A stretch of 64,000 nucleotides of DNA from Spirochaetales bacterium (GCA_003252395.1 QKEL01000009.1:779580-843579); one strand, 5' to 3'. Shown: positions 1-9,109, counted from the stretch's first letter. Numbers and translations are program-made. Notes: generated from the letters alone by a model not told the origin.

Positions 1-101
1 ATTCTAGTAACTTAAGCTGAGTGGATTTTTTTACCTAAAATGAGTTATTTTCACTCATTTAGTATAATTCGGAATTTTATCCAGTACAGCCCCCATTTTT
101 T

Positions 102-126
102 GGTGCTTCCGGCTATCGTGTGGGAA
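102..126 (+). repeat. Left inverted repeat of the ISL3 element
   Basis: Begins GGTGCTTCCGG and ends ATCGTGTGGGAA. It pairs with the repeat at 1386-1410 with three mismatches. Confidence 0.88.
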
Positions 127-1359
127 GCGGCATGAGATCAAGACCCCTAAATGAAAAAGAATTGCGTTATTGAATCGTTCATGATTACGGAATCCTCATG
201 CGATTTTCTTTATCCGTTGAATGCGAGCATTTTTAGCTTCCAACATGCTGTTGTTCACTCTTAGCCGAATGGCATTGAGGATACCCCAGAAATAACGACG
301 AATCGTTTTGCCCACTACGATCATCGGCGTCAGTTGGCAATGACTGATCCAGTTAAACAGCGATCGCCTGTTCTTTTGCGCAACACCCATATAGGAATAC
401 TTCCAAAGTGAAACTGCGGTTTCCTTGATTCTCCAGGCTCGCGCTGTTTTCAGGTTCATTCGGGAAAGCAACAAAAAAGACCTTCGTTTACTGGAGCGAT
501 TATCAACTCGGTGAGAGTTCGTTAACCACTGATGCTTTGATTTCATCAGAGGACTTTTTTCCAGTATCGTTGGTAACTAACGGTGCTCTTCTGTGCGAAC
601 CTTATCCAGCGCTCGTCCAAAGTGGTGGGCGACATGGAAACGGGCAAAGGCAATTAATGATTCGGCTTCAGGGAAATGATCCTTTGCTGCATTGATTAAG
701 GGATCCCACATGTCCATGGTGATGCTTGAAATCGCCGAAATGTCGCATCTATCCTGGGTTCTAAACCAGTTCTTGAGCGTTTCGGCTTTTCGGTCATCAA
801 GGATATCTATGATAACGTCATTGTCCTTAACCAAAACGACGGTCACGTATTCGTGTCGCTTCTATAACGCCGTTTCATCTAACTCGATATTCTTCGGCGT
901 TGTTTTTTCGCGGTGAGCCAGGCCTCTCGTCACTGCGCGGGACATAATTCCATCAACTTCATCCCACGTGAGTCAAAAATTGTCTGCGACGGTAGAAATC
1001 GGGTCGTCTTTAAGACACAACAGAACCGTTGATTCAAACTCAAGAGTAAACCGGGAACCTTTTTCGCCCCATGTTACCAGGATCTGCTTTAATCCTTGTT
1101 CGGGGTAGGAAACACGTGGTATATCAGCCTCGATGAGGGTTTTGTGATTACAGGAATCAAGATGGCGCCATTTTCTGGACCGATGATAGTGTAATTTTGA
1201 AGCAATCCCGCAGACCGGATAGGATAGCTCTGTACCGGACCGAAGGCTTACAATTGCGGTAACTTCTTTTGTTTTGCTGTCGCGTTTAATTGCCGAAACT
1301 TCCCATGGTTCAGTTATCTCAAGCAGGTTTGTATAAAACTCTTCCAGGCTCTCGCTCAT
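127..1359 (-). pseudogene. ISL3-family transposase with four in-frame stops
   Basis: The reading frame from the ATG at 1359 stays in register across the whole element but has stops at 973-975 (TGA), 862-864 (TAG), 577-579 (TAG) and 196-198 (TGA). Translated through the stops, it shows the N-terminal zinc-binding part ending KWRHLDS, the helix LTWDEVDGIMSRAVTRGL, a DDE-type core with LDETAL and TMDMWDP, the LKTARAW segment, and the C-terminal RIQRIKK / GFRNHERF block of ISL3 transposases. Most stops fit single C-to-T changes (for example CAG to TAG in AL-Q-KRHEYVTV). No frameshift is needed. It is a dead gene by simple nonsense mutation. Confidence 0.9.
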
Positions 1360-1385
1360 GCTGAAAGTCTAGCATGTTATGCATT

Positions 1386-1410
1386 TTCCCACACGATTCC
1401 CGGAAGCGCC
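1386..1410 (-). repeat. Right inverted repeat of the ISL3 element
   Basis: Read on the minus strand it begins GGCGCTTCCGG and ends ATCGTGTGGGAA, the counterpart of 102-126. It lies 26 bp upstream of the transposase start. Confidence 0.88.
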
Positions 1411-1420
1411 AATTATTAAA

Positions 1421-2646
1421 CTATCCATTAACTTCAAGTAAAGCTAAAATAAAGGTATTCCCAACAAATATTCCATATTTCTGATCACTACCGGAAACAA
1501 ATTGGTTAATTTCATTACTCCCCAGACCTCTAACATACAGCGGCACCAAGGTCTTTGTATGTTTTGTGATATTCCAGTTTCCTGAAGGCAAAACACCTGA
1601 CCCATTATTTACTATCGTGGAAAAAGTATTGGATTCTCCCGAATCCAGCCCCAGAAGATAGCCCATTTCATGATCTGCAGCAACAATCACCAAAGTGTCA
1701 TCCTAAACAAAAGACGAATCGTTGAAACCAACTACACTGTTACTGTATTATTGAAATCCGTAAGTTACTCGATCATACGGGAAAGATTATTGTCGTGACT
1801 TGCAAAATCAATTGCGCCGCCTTCAATAACCAGAAAGAAATTCTCCCCTGAAGTCGCAAACAACTGCACCGCCCCAAGAGACATATCGGTTATGGATGAT
1901 ACAGCAGTGTTCACCGCATCGGTTCGCTTCTCTTGCAGCGTCTGATACACCGGAGCAATCCCGATAATCCTGCCAGATATTTCACCCCTCGCAAGACTGT
2001 AAAAACCGTCTTTCCTATATACCAACTTCCAGGCGTCAAAAACCCCATCCCCGTTCGCGTCGTTCCCCGCCGTACCCAGCGTAAGCCCGTTCCAGATTTC
2101 AGAATACCCCACGTGGTTGTAACTCGGAGAAGACCGAAGAACGCCGGTGTCGTCGTATAAAGGATGCCCCGTACCCATAATGAGATCCAAACCCGAGGCA
2201 TAAATCATTTGGGAAGTAATCTCATGATAGGAACTCCGACTTGATACGTGAGCAGAAAAGCCCGCAGGCGTCGCATAAGAAAAAGGTACCGAAGCACCCC
2301 CCCCCGTAAGGTATCGCTTGTCTTCAAAGAACTCCACCGCATTGCCAAGAATGTTCAGATCGTGGCCAATACTTATTTTTCCTTTATCCGTTTTAACACC
2401 TGTAGTAATGGCAGTTGAACAAGTCTCGGAGTCCGTAGGATTCAGCTTTAAGTAGGTGAAATCCTGATAGCTGAGGGCAAGGTCATAGGTCTTCCCATAT
2501 TGGCTCGTATCTACCGATAAGGTCACGGGAAATTATTCAAAAGCCAACTTCTCACCGCTATCCCCATAGATGTAATAACGTGTCGCAAGAACATGGTTAG
2601 AGCCCATGCAGTCGCCAATGAAAAGGATTATGTGCTTAAAGCCGTG
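1421..2646 (-). pseudogene. Alkaline phosphatase (PhoA family) remnant
   Basis: Pieces of one alkaline phosphatase lie in order on the minus strand. They are the N-terminal metal site (HIILFIGDCMG, where the family has GDGMG), the active-site serine segment (PTDSETCSTAITTGVKT), the EGGAIDFASHDNN metal motif, and the late VIVAADHEMG and HTKTLVPLY motifs. The frame is broken by TAA at 2533-2535, TAA at 1765-1767, a frameshift near 1735-1745, and TAG at 1703-1705. No intact start or signal peptide remains, and a stop at 2647-2649 precedes the first recognisable residues. The Gly-to-Cys change in the first motif also suggests relaxed selection. Decay next to an IS element suggests accessory DNA being lost. 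Confidence 0.85.
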
Positions 2647-2771
2647 CTACTCAGAAACACCCTCAAGATTGCGCTGAACGCAGGAGGAAAGGATAAAAAG
2701 CGATCAGTAAACCATACACAATTTTAAAAGACCTGTATGCTACCCGAATGATACTCCCCTGCAAGGACCTA

Positions 2772-2790
2772 GCCCGACCAAAGGTCGGGC
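2772..2790. repeat. Perfect 8-3-8 hairpin in a 220-bp noncoding gap
   Basis: GCCCGACC-AAA-GGTCGGGC forms an 8-bp perfect stem downstream of rfbB. Neither strand has a T-run after it, so it is not a standard intrinsic terminator. Nothing else was recognised between 2647 and 2868. Confidence 0.6.
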
Positions 2791-2868
2791 CCTGCGAGGG
2801 GGCTCCGAGCGTTACGCCCTCACCCACCTTGATTCGCTCTGCCTCAATCTTGAAAACACCTGAAAGCC

Positions 2869-3969
2869 TTACCGGGCGGTGTAGTTCTTTTCCACCCAGT
2901 TTTTATAATCGCCGGACTTGATTCCCTCTACCCACTTTTCGTTATTGAGGTACCAGTCCACGGTTTTCGCGAGGCCTTGCTCGAAGGTGACGGACTGCTT
3001 CCAGCCGAGTTCCGCCTTGAGCTTACTGCAGTCGATGGCGTAGCGGCGGTCGTGGCCGGGGCGGTCCTTGACGTAGGTGATGGTAGAGCGGACCTTGGCG
3101 GGGTCGAGCTTGGCCTTTTCGGCGACGATATCGATGAGGCGATGGAGAAGGTCGATATTGGTCCACTCGTTCTCGCCGCCTATGTTGTACTTTTCGCCGG
3201 TGCGGCCCTTGTTCACGATGGCCCACACGGCGGTGTTGTGGTCCTCGACGAAAAGCCAGTCGCGGATGTTTTTACCGTCGCCGTATACCGGCAGGCTCTT
3301 GCCCTCGAGCATGTTGAGGATCATGAGGGGAATTAGCTTTTCGGGGAAGTGGTAGGGGCCGTAGTTGTTCGAGCAGTTCGACAGGGTGACGGGAAGGCCG
3401 TAGGTGTGGTGGTAGGCGAACACGAGGTGGTCGCTCGAGGCCTTGCTCGCGCTGTAGGGAGAGCGGGGATCGTAGGGGGTGGTCTCGGTGAAGTAGCCCG
3501 TGTCGCCCAGAGAGCCGTACACCTCGTCGGTGGAAACGTGATGGAAGAGCACGTCCGAGCGGATGCCCTTCGTGCCGTCGGCATTGGTGTCGGCCCAGAA
3601 ATTGCGCGCGGCGTCGAGGAGGGTGAAGGTGCCCATAACGTTGGTCTTGATGAAGGCCTCGGGGCCGAGGATGGAGCGGTCCACGTGGCTTTCCGCGGCG
3701 AAGTGGATCACCGTGTCGATATCGTATTTTTTGAAGATCGCTTCCACGGCCGCGCGGTCGGTTATGTCGGCGCGCTCGAAGAAGTAGCGGCTTCCGCCGA
3801 AATCGGATTCCACGTCGGCGAGGCTCGCGGCGTTGCCCGCGTAGGTAAGCGCGTCGAGGTTGATAACGCGTCCCTTGAATGAGGGGGTTTTCTGGAGGAG
3901 CACGTGGATGAAGTTGCAGCCGATAAAGCCGGCGCCGCCGGTGACCAGAACGTTGGTAAGTTTGCGCAT
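2869..3969 (-). CDS. rfbB: dTDP-glucose 4,6-dehydratase
   Basis: Converts dTDP-glucose to dTDP-4-keto-6-deoxyglucose, step 2 of dTDP-L-rhamnose synthesis. The protein has 366 residues. The NAD-binding GGAGFIG is at 11-17, the catalytic TDE at 147-149 and YSASK at 172-176, as in extended short-chain dehydrogenases. The frame stays open upstream to 4227, but that part overlaps rfbD. The ATG at 3969 has a good ribosome site (GAAGGAAGA, 8 nt upstream) and begins directly with the Rossmann strand, so I chose it. It is the last gene of the rhamnose operon, 20 bp after rfbD. Confidence 0.95.
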   Translation of the reverse strand: MRKLTNVLVTGGAGFIGCNFIHVLLQKTPSFKGRVINLDALTYAGNAASLADVESDFGGSRYFFERADITDRAAVEAIFKKYDIDTVIHFAAESHVDRSILGPEAFIKTNVMGTFTLLDAARNFWADTNADGTKGIRSDVLFHHVSTDEVYGSLGDTGYFTETTPYDPRSPYSASKASSDHLVFAYHHTYGLPVTLSNCSNNYGPYHFPEKLIPLMILNMLEGKSLPVYGDGKNIRDWLFVEDHNTAVWAIVNKGRTGEKYNIGGENEWTNIDLLHRLIDIVAEKAKLDPAKVRSTITYVKDRPGHDRRYAIDCSKLKAELGWKQSVTFEQGLAKTVDWYLNNEKWVEGIKSGDYKNWVEKNYTAR

Positions 3970-3989
3970 GATGGTTATTCTTCCTTCTT

Positions 3990-4907
3990 TTACTTTTCTA
4001 TTTTTGCCAAAAAGGACGCGAGGCTTTCTTTCCAGTCGGGAATCCGGTAGGCGGGGTCCGCGGCGGTGAGGGCGGCGGCGATTTTTGCCTTGTCCAAGAC
4101 CGAATACGGGGGGCGGCGCACCTTGGCGGGAAATTCGGCGCTGGTGCAGGGCTTGATTTCGCAGTCCTTCGCGAGAAGGCCGAGCGCCCTCCCCTGGGTA
4201 TAGATTTCCGCGGCGAAGTCGTGCCACACGATGTTACCGAAGTTCGAGAAATGGTAGATTCCGGGCGCGGCGCGTTTATTGTCGGCGGGATCGAGGCTGC
4301 CGGCGGCGATGAGGCGAACCATGGCGTCGGCGAGGTCGAAGGCCCAGGTGGGGGTGCCGCGCTGGTCGTTGACGACCGAGATCGCCTCCTTTTCCTTCAT
4401 GAGGCGGAGCATGGTGAACACGAAATTGTTGCCGTGCCTTCCGTAAAGCCAGGCGGTGCGGACGATCCAGGTATCGGGGTTTTCGGCGAGGGCGGCGCGT
4501 TCGCCGTCGCGCTTGGTGAGGCCGTAATAGCCCGTGGGATCGGTCGGGTCGTCCTCGCGGTAGGGGCGCGTTCCGTCGCCGTGGAACACGTAGTCGGTGG
4601 AAACGTGGAGGAGCTTCGCGCCGTTCTTTCGGGCGACGCGGGCGACGTTCCGGATTCCCTCCTCGTTGAGCGCGCGGCAGAGCTCGCGGTCGTCTTCGGC
4701 CTTGTCGACCGCGGTGTAGGCCGCGCAGTTGACGATCCACGCGATAGGTGTGCCCTTTTCTTTCAGGGAACGGGCGAAGTCCGCGAGGGAAGCCTCGCTC
4801 GTTATGTCCACCTCCCGGTCGGTGCCGACGAAGGGGAGTTTTTTCGATTCGAGAAGGTTCGACAGCTCGGTGCCGAGCATGCCCTTATTGCCGATAAGCC
4901 AGATCAT
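3990..4907 (-). CDS. rfbD: dTDP-4-dehydrorhamnose reductase
   Basis: Reduces dTDP-4-keto-L-rhamnose to dTDP-L-rhamnose, the last step of the pathway. The protein has 305 residues, the normal length. It starts MIWLIGNKGMLG with the nucleotide-binding GxxGxxG at 6-12, and has STDYVFHGDG and the catalytic YYGLTK tyrosine-lysine pair. The start is the ATG at 4907, 9 bp after the nucleotidyltransferase gene, so the two are probably cotranscribed. The substrate must come from rfbA, rfbB and rfbC in the same cluster. Confidence 0.94.
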   Translation of the reverse strand: MIWLIGNKGMLGTELSNLLESKKLPFVGTDREVDITSEASLADFARSLKEKGTPIAWIVNCAAYTAVDKAEDDRELCRALNEEGIRNVARVARKNGAKLLHVSTDYVFHGDGTRPYREDDPTDPTGYYGLTKRDGERAALAENPDTWIVRTAWLYGRHGNNFVFTMLRLMKEKEAISVVNDQRGTPTWAFDLADAMVRLIAAGSLDPADNKRAAPGIYHFSNFGNIVWHDFAAEIYTQGRALGLLAKDCEIKPCTSAEFPAKVRRPPYSVLDKAKIAAALTAADPAYRIPDWKESLASFLAKIEK

Positions 4908-4916
4908 GATTCTTCC

Positions 4917-5246
4917 TTACATTGAAACTGTAAAAACCGTTATGCCTACACGGGAGATATGCTCGCGCAGGCTCTCGTTATGGACCGCGTTCCACGCAAG
5001 AACGTCGAAAGACCATGGATGAAGCGTTTCCTCGTTCAATACGTGAGAAACGGCGCCAACCGTATCCAGGGTAACCCCGGGCCCCATAAGACAAAGGTCG
5101 ATATCGCTACCCTTTTTCCAGTTGCCCTTAGCGCGGCTTCCAAAGAGCACGACCGACTCAATCACGGGATACATCGCGACCGTGCCCGATATTGTCGCAA
5201 AAACCTCCGGGGGTAACCCGGTATCCACGATGATAGCCGGTATCAT
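4917..5246 (-). CDS. MNT-type minimal nucleotidyltransferase (MntA-like)
   Basis: A 109-residue protein with the complete nucleotidyltransferase signature VLFGSRAKGNWKKGSDIDL (GSx..DxD), the whole core of the pol-beta-like minimal fold. Its ATG overlaps the stop of the HEPN gene by 4 nt (5243-5246), so the two are translationally coupled. In characterised HepT/MntA pairs, the MNT protein adenylylates and neutralises the HEPN toxin. In HI0073/HI0074-type pairs the role is less clear. Here the pair sits between rfbC and rfbD. The family call is firm, but the toxin-antitoxin role is inferred. Confidence 0.85.
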   Translation of the reverse strand: MIPAIIVDTGLPPEVFATISGTVAMYPVIESVVLFGSRAKGNWKKGSDIDLCLMGPGVTLDTVGAVSHVLNEETLHPWSFDVLAWNAVHNESLREHISRVGITVFTVSM

Positions 5247-5653
5247 TCCGAAAGCATTCCGCGTAATGAGCGTATCAATTGCCCAATCTCGGGGTAATAC
5301 GCGGATCGAATTAAGCCATCGACTTGGACCGCGATGGTTTCATCGTAAATATGGGCCATCAAATTTCGCTTCTCGAGACAATCGAGCCAAAGGTCGCCAT
5401 GGGCGATAAGGTTTATTTCGAAGGCCTTTTTGATGACAGCCCGTGGCGTGTCGATACTCGCGAAACCTTGAAATTCCAGGAGGTCTTTCAAGGTTTTCCA
5501 CGACAGCTCGAAAGACATGGAAAAAAACTGAACCAGCGCCGCCCGTTGGAAAATATCGGGATTCACGATAGAGACCGCGGCCTGCAGGTTTACGTATACT
5601 TTTTCGAGATTGGAAAAGCGCTGTTTCCAGCGGATATCTTGCGTTTCAGCCAC
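5243..5653 (-). CDS. HEPN / HI0074-type nucleotidyltransferase partner
   Basis: A 136-residue helical protein of the HI0074 (nucleotidyltransferase substrate-binding, HEPN-like) family. The motif KRNLMAHIYDE contains RNLMAH, a match to the HEPN Rx4H catalytic motif. I chose GTG 5653 (VAETQDIRWKQ) because AGAAGGGAG lies 6 nt before it and because upstream starts would run into rfbC. The gene precedes the MNT gene with an ATGA overlap. It is either the RNase toxin of a HepT/MntA-type pair or the HI0074-like substrate-binding subunit. Confidence 0.82.
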   Translation of the reverse strand: MAETQDIRWKQRFSNLEKVYVNLQAAVSIVNPDIFQRAALVQFFSMSFELSWKTLKDLLEFQGFASIDTPRAVIKKAFEINLIAHGDLWLDCLEKRNLMAHIYDETIAVQVDGLIRSAYYPEIGQLIRSLRGMLSE

Positions 5654-5676
5654 GGGAAACTCCCTTCTTTTAGGTT

Positions 5677-6225
5677 TTACCCCAGTAAAGGGTTCTTTTT
5701 GTCCTTCTCCGAAAGGATATAGTCCATGCCGAGGTCGGGCCAGTCGATGGCGATCGAAGGGTCGCTCCACAGGAGGCCGCCCTCGTCGGCGGGGTTATAA
5801 AAGTCGGTGCACTTGTAGGTGAACACGCAGGTGTCCGAGAGCACCAGGAAGCCGTGCGCGAAGCCCTCGGGAATGTAGAAAAGGTTGTTCTTTTCGCCGG
5901 AAAGGGTAACCGCGTGCCATTTCCCGTACGTTTCCGATTTCGGCCGCAGATCCACGGCCACGTCGAAGACCTCGCCCTGGACCACCCGCACGAGCTTTCC
6001 CTGGGGTTGGGTTTTCTGGAAATGCAGGCCCCGGAGCACGCCCTTGACGGAACGGGACTGGTTGTCCTGCACGAACCGCATGGTAAGGCCGGCCTCGGCG
6101 AAATCGCGCGCGTTCCAGGATTCGAAAAAGGCGCCCCGGGAATCGCCGAAGACCTTGGGTTGAATCTCATAAAGCCCCTCGATGGGGCATTTCGTTACGG
6201 TAATGGGCATAGGGTTTTTAAGCAT
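5677..6225 (-). CDS. rfbC: dTDP-4-dehydrorhamnose 3,5-epimerase
   Basis: Epimerises dTDP-4-keto-6-deoxyglucose at C3 and C5 to the L-rhamno form. The protein has 182 residues, the usual length for a RmlC cupin. It shows [15 protein letters not shown] near the N-terminus, VLRGLHFQ with the catalytic His, and the [11 protein letters not shown] strand. The ATG at 6225 overlaps the rfbA stop by 8 nt. An alternative start, MPITVT at 6210, has no better ribosome site. It is part of the rhamnose operon, and the HEPN gene starts 23 bp after its stop. Confidence 0.94.
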   Translation of the reverse strand: MLKNPMPITVTKCPIEGLYEIQPKVFGDSRGAFFESWNARDFAEAGLTMRFVQDNQSRSVKGVLRGLHFQKTQPQGKLVRVVQGEVFDVAVDLRPKSETYGKWHAVTLSGEKNNLFYIPEGFAHGFLVLSDTCVFTYKCTDFYNPADEGGLLWSDPSIAIDWPDLGMDYILSEKDKKNPLLG

Positions 6226-7093
6226 TCTCCGCGATGTAGGATAGATATTGACCGTATTCGGTCTTATAGCCCGCCGCGAGGGCGAGCAGTTTTGCCTTGT
6301 TGATCCAGCCGTTCGAGAAGGCGATTTCCTCGATGCAGGACACGTACATGCCCTGCCGCTTTTGGATGGTCTCGATGAAGTTCGAGGCCTCGAGGAGGCC
6401 GTCGTAGGTGCCCGTGTCGAGCCAGGCCATGCCGCGGCCGAGGATTTCCACCGAGAGCGCGCCCTTCTCGAGGTAGGCGTTGTTGACGGCGGTGATCTCT
6501 ATTTCGCCCCGCTCGGACGGCTTTACGTTCTTGGCGATTTCCACCACCCGGTTGTCGTAAAAGTAGAGCCCGGGCACCGCGTAGTGCGATTTCGGGTTCG
6601 CGGGCTTTTCCTCGATCCCGAGGGCCTTGCCGTTCGCGTCGAATTCGACCACGCCGTAGGAAGTCGGGTCCTTTACGTAGTAGCCGAAAATGGAACCGCC
6701 GCCCTCTTTCGCGATCCTGTCGGCCGCGGAGCGCAGGGTGGCGCTGAAGCCGCGCCCGTAGAACACGTTGTCGCCCAAGACTAAGGCCGCGGAGTCGCCG
6801 CCGATGAAGCGTTCGCCCACGATGAAGGCGTCGGCGAGGCCGCGGGGGCTTTCCTGCACGGCGTACTCGAACCGCATGCCGAGCCAGGCGCCGTCGCCGA
6901 AGAGCTCCTTGAAGACGGGAAGGTCGCGGGGCGTGGAGATGATCAGCACTTCCCGAATCCCGGCGAGCATGAGCACCGACAGGGGGTAATAGATCATGGG
7001 TTTATCGTACAGGGGGAGAATTTGCTTGGAAACCGCGCGGGTAATGGGATAGAGCCGGGTGCCGGAACCGCCGGCAAGGATTATGCCTTTCAT
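6218..7093 (-). CDS. rfbA: Glucose-1-phosphate thymidylyltransferase
   Basis: Makes dTDP-glucose from glucose-1-phosphate and dTTP, the committed step of the rhamnose pathway. The protein has 291 residues and starts [16 protein letters not shown], the nucleotide-binding GGxGTR signature at 8-13. It is followed by [12 protein letters not shown] with the phosphate-binding lysine and later VLGDNVFYG with the metal-binding aspartate. AAGAGG lies just upstream of the ATG. It is the first rfb gene, 43 bp downstream of the vanZ-like gene. The product probably supplies O-antigen-like or surface polysaccharide synthesis. Confidence 0.96.
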   Translation of the reverse strand: MKGIILAGGSGTRLYPITRAVSKQILPLYDKPMIYYPLSVLMLAGIREVLIISTPRDLPVFKELFGDGAWLGMRFEYAVQESPRGLADAFIVGERFIGGDSAALVLGDNVFYGRGFSATLRSAADRIAKEGGGSIFGYYVKDPTSYGVVEFDANGKALGIEEKPANPKSHYAVPGLYFYDNRVVEIAKNVKPSERGEIEITAVNNAYLEKGALSVEILGRGMAWLDTGTYDGLLEASNFIETIQKRQGMYVSCIEEIAFSNGWINKAKLLALAAGYKTEYGQYLSYIAENA

Positions 7094-7136
7094 ACTGCCT
7101 CTTACGTTGGGTAATTTGCTTTACTATAGAGCTTTT

Positions 7137-7535
7137 TCACGCCTTTTTCAGGCTTCGCTCCCGCAGGAAGGCGAATGCCATGAGGGCGCTGCCGGTCAGG
7201 CTGCCACTTACGTCCGCGAGCCAGTCGAGGAGCGACGAATCGCGCCCCGGAACGAAATATTGGTGGTATTCGTCTACCGCGCCGTAGAGGGCGGAAAGCA
7301 GGGCGCCGAACAGGAACAGGGCGAGCCGCCTCGTTTCCAGGGCCGTGCAGGAAAGCGCGAGCGCGCAGGAGGCGCCGAGGGCCGCGTACGCGAGAAAATG
7401 GGCAATCTTGTCCGCGCCCGGCGTTCCCGGCAGCGGTACCGCCGGCAGGGAGGAAAGGAGCCAGATGGTCAAGGCGATGAGTATCGCCGGGGGAACGCGA
7501 AGCACCGCGTTATAGGTATGGGTATTTTGGTTCAT
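7137..7535 (-). CDS. VanZ-family membrane protein
   Basis: A 132-residue protein with about four membrane segments. Family hallmarks are ADKIAHFLAYAALG, then GAVDEYHQYFVPGRDSS and LDWLADVSGSLTGS. The DE.HQ..PGR..S..D pattern is the VanZ core. VanZ proteins affect glycopeptide tolerance in some species, but their molecular activity is unknown. It precedes rfbA on the same strand with a 43-bp gap, so it may be the first gene of the rhamnose transcript. The start at ATG 7535 has only a weak ribosome site. Confidence 0.85.
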   Translation of the reverse strand: MNQNTHTYNAVLRVPPAILIALTIWLLSSLPAVPLPGTPGADKIAHFLAYAALGASCALALSCTALETRRLALFLFGALLSALYGAVDEYHQYFVPGRDSSLLDWLADVSGSLTGSALMAFAFLRERSLKKA

Positions 7536-7845
7536 TCGATGTATATCCCGGGGACGGCTGGGCCGAGGGGGCGCCTATCCCCTAACGAAAATGAGACGTC
7601 TAAAAGGGGAAGGAAGGAAACCGCGCCGCCGAAACAGGCTCCGGTCCTGACCATCCTCACTGTGCGTACGGCTTCAAATGGTACCACAACCACCGGTCGA
7701 TAGCAATGCCCGCCGTATCGGGGCCGATTTTCCCTCGGAGGGGTAACGGAGGAACGCCGGCGGAGGGCCGCGAAGCGGCGCGGAGCCGGATTCCGGAGTG
7801 AGGGGAACCCGCGGCGGGCGGCCTCCCGGCTTTGGCGTGCCGAAC
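7536..7845. other. Noncoding GC-rich gap between vanZ-like gene and decarboxylase
   Basis: About 310 bp with no supported gene. The open frame on the minus strand here is arginine/proline-rich, has no family features and no ribosome site. The 7750-7830 part is very GC-rich, with several short overlapping inverted repeats (ccgcgaagcggcgcgg and similar). The promoter of the vanZ-rfb operon should lie in this gap, but I could not place it. Confidence 0.5.
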
Positions 7846-7877
7846 AAAAAAAAAGAAGGGAAACCAAGGCGGTTCCC
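7846..7877 (-). terminator. Intrinsic terminator of the decarboxylase gene
   Basis: On the minus strand the stem GGGAACC / GGTTTCCC (one bulged base) with a 5-nt loop is followed by TTC and a run of nine T. It lies 27 bp after the decarboxylase stop. Confidence 0.8.
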
Positions 7878-7904
7878 CCTCCCCTTTTCTTGAAGGCTCA
7901 AGGA

Positions 7905-9077
7905 TTATAGGTCCATTATATGGGTTGTAATGGGCGGGAAGCCGTTGAACTCCACGCTGGCGTAACTGGAGGTGTACGCGCCGGTGGAGAGCCAGTACAG
8001 GCGGTCGCCGATTTTAAGGTCGAGCGGGAGCTTGTATTTGGCGTCTTCGTACATGATGTCCATGCTGTCGCAGGTGGGGCCCGCGAGGATTACCTCGCCG
8101 TATTTCGCCTTGGGGTGGTCTTCGGCGGTGACGACGGGGTATTTGATGGACTCGCCGAGGGTTTCGATGAGGCCGTTGAACTTTCCCGTGTCGCAGTAGA
8201 CCCAGCGGTACAAGGCGGTGTTGTTTTTGCGGGAGATGAGGACGACCTCGGTAACGAGGACGCCGGAATCGCCCACCAGGGAGCGGCCCGGCTCGAGGAC
8301 GATTTCGGGCATTTCGTCGCCGAAGTCTTCCCGGAGGTAGCGGGTAATTTCGGAAGCGTACTCGGAAAGGTCGTTGGTGGCCTGCACGTAGTTCGCCGGA
8401 AAGCCGCCGCCCATGTTGATCATCTGGAGGCGGATGCCTTCTTCCTCTTCCAGGCTGGTCATGAGGTACTTGGTTTTGGCGATGGCGTCGTTCCATTGGC
8501 CGATGTCGCGCTGTTGGCTTCCGACGTGGAAGGAGATGCCCCAGGGATTGAGCCCGTGGTCGCGGGCCTGAACGAGAAGATCGTATGCCATGTCGGGGTG
8601 GCAGCCGAATTTCCGCGAGAGCGGCCAGTCGGCGGTGACGGAGTTTTCCACGAGGATGCGCACGTAGACCCGCGAGCCGGGGGCTTCCCGGGCGATGTTC
8701 TTGAGGTCTTCCTTGCTGTCCGTGGCGAACATGCGAATGCCCTTTTCGTAGAAGTAGGCGATGTCTTTCGATTTTTTTATGGTATTCCCGTAACTGATGC
8801 GCTCGGGCGTTACGCCGAGTTCCAGTACCTTGTCGAGTTCGTAGCGCGAGGCGATGTCGAAATTCGAGCCAAGCTCGTTCAGGAGGGTTATTACTTGCGG
8901 GTGGGGGTTAGCCTTGACCGCATAGTATATCTGGGCGAAGGGGAAGGAATTCTGCAGCTTGATGTAGTTCTTCTTGATGGTCCGCAGATTGATTACCACG
9001 CAGGGCGTTTCGAGTTTTTCCGAAAACTCGAGAAAACGGTGCCATTCGGCATCTCCGACAAAATCTTCTCTGTTCAA
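7905..9077 (-). CDS. Fold-type III PLP decarboxylase (ornithine/lysine type)
   Basis: A 390-residue alanine-racemase-fold decarboxylase that probably removes CO2 from ornithine (or lysine) to make putrescine or cadaverine. The PLP lysine is in YYAVKANPH, the barrel has FHVGSQ and MINMGGGFP, the phosphate site is in LEPGRSLV, and the dimer-interface cysteine-aspartate is in GPTCDSMD. CDSMD rather than CDGLD leaves lysine or both substrates possible. I chose TTG at 9077, the first possible start after an in-frame TAA. The strong GGAGGTG is about 13 nt away, which is long. The gene is a single unit with its own terminator and is divergent from an AEC transporter. Confidence 0.85.
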   Translation of the reverse strand: MNREDFVGDAEWHRFLEFSEKLETPCVVINLRTIKKNYIKLQNSFPFAQIYYAVKANPHPQVITLLNELGSNFDIASRYELDKVLELGVTPERISYGNTIKKSKDIAYFYEKGIRMFATDSKEDLKNIAREAPGSRVYVRILVENSVTADWPLSRKFGCHPDMAYDLLVQARDHGLNPWGISFHVGSQQRDIGQWNDAIAKTKYLMTSLEEEEGIRLQMINMGGGFPANYVQATNDLSEYASEITRYLREDFGDEMPEIVLEPGRSLVGDSGVLVTEVVLISRKNNTALYRWVYCDTGKFNGLIETLGESIKYPVVTAEDHPKAKYGEVILAGPTCDSMDIMYEDAKYKLPLDLKIGDRLYWLSTGAYTSSYASVEFNGFPPITTHIMDL

Positions 9078-9109
9078 TTCGTTTTATTGCACCTCCTTCA
9101 GTGCTGTGT

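Larger units (their letters stand above)
102..1410 (-). mobile_element. ISL3-family insertion sequence (degraded copy)
   Basis: A 1.3 kb element bounded by imperfect 25-bp inverted repeats that match at 22 of 25 positions and carry the GTGTGGGAA inner end typical of ISL3-family ends. Inside is one minus-strand transposase frame interrupted by nonsense codons. The 8 bases outside each end (catttttt on the left, aattatta on the right) do not match, so no target duplication is visible. That fits an old insertion or later rearrangement. The copy cannot make a full transposase without a helper copy. Confidence 0.9.

Noticed and set aside
94..1418. Target-site duplication around the IS
   Set aside because: The flanking 8-mers (catttttt and aattatta) do not match.
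2869..4227. rfbB with an 86-residue N-terminal extension
   Set aside because: The extension overlaps rfbD, is Arg-rich and not conserved. ATG 3969 has a good ribosome site and starts at the Rossmann fold.
7532..7867. Arg/Pro-rich minus-strand frame upstream of the vanZ-like gene
   Set aside because: No motif, low-complexity composition and overlap with a terminator.
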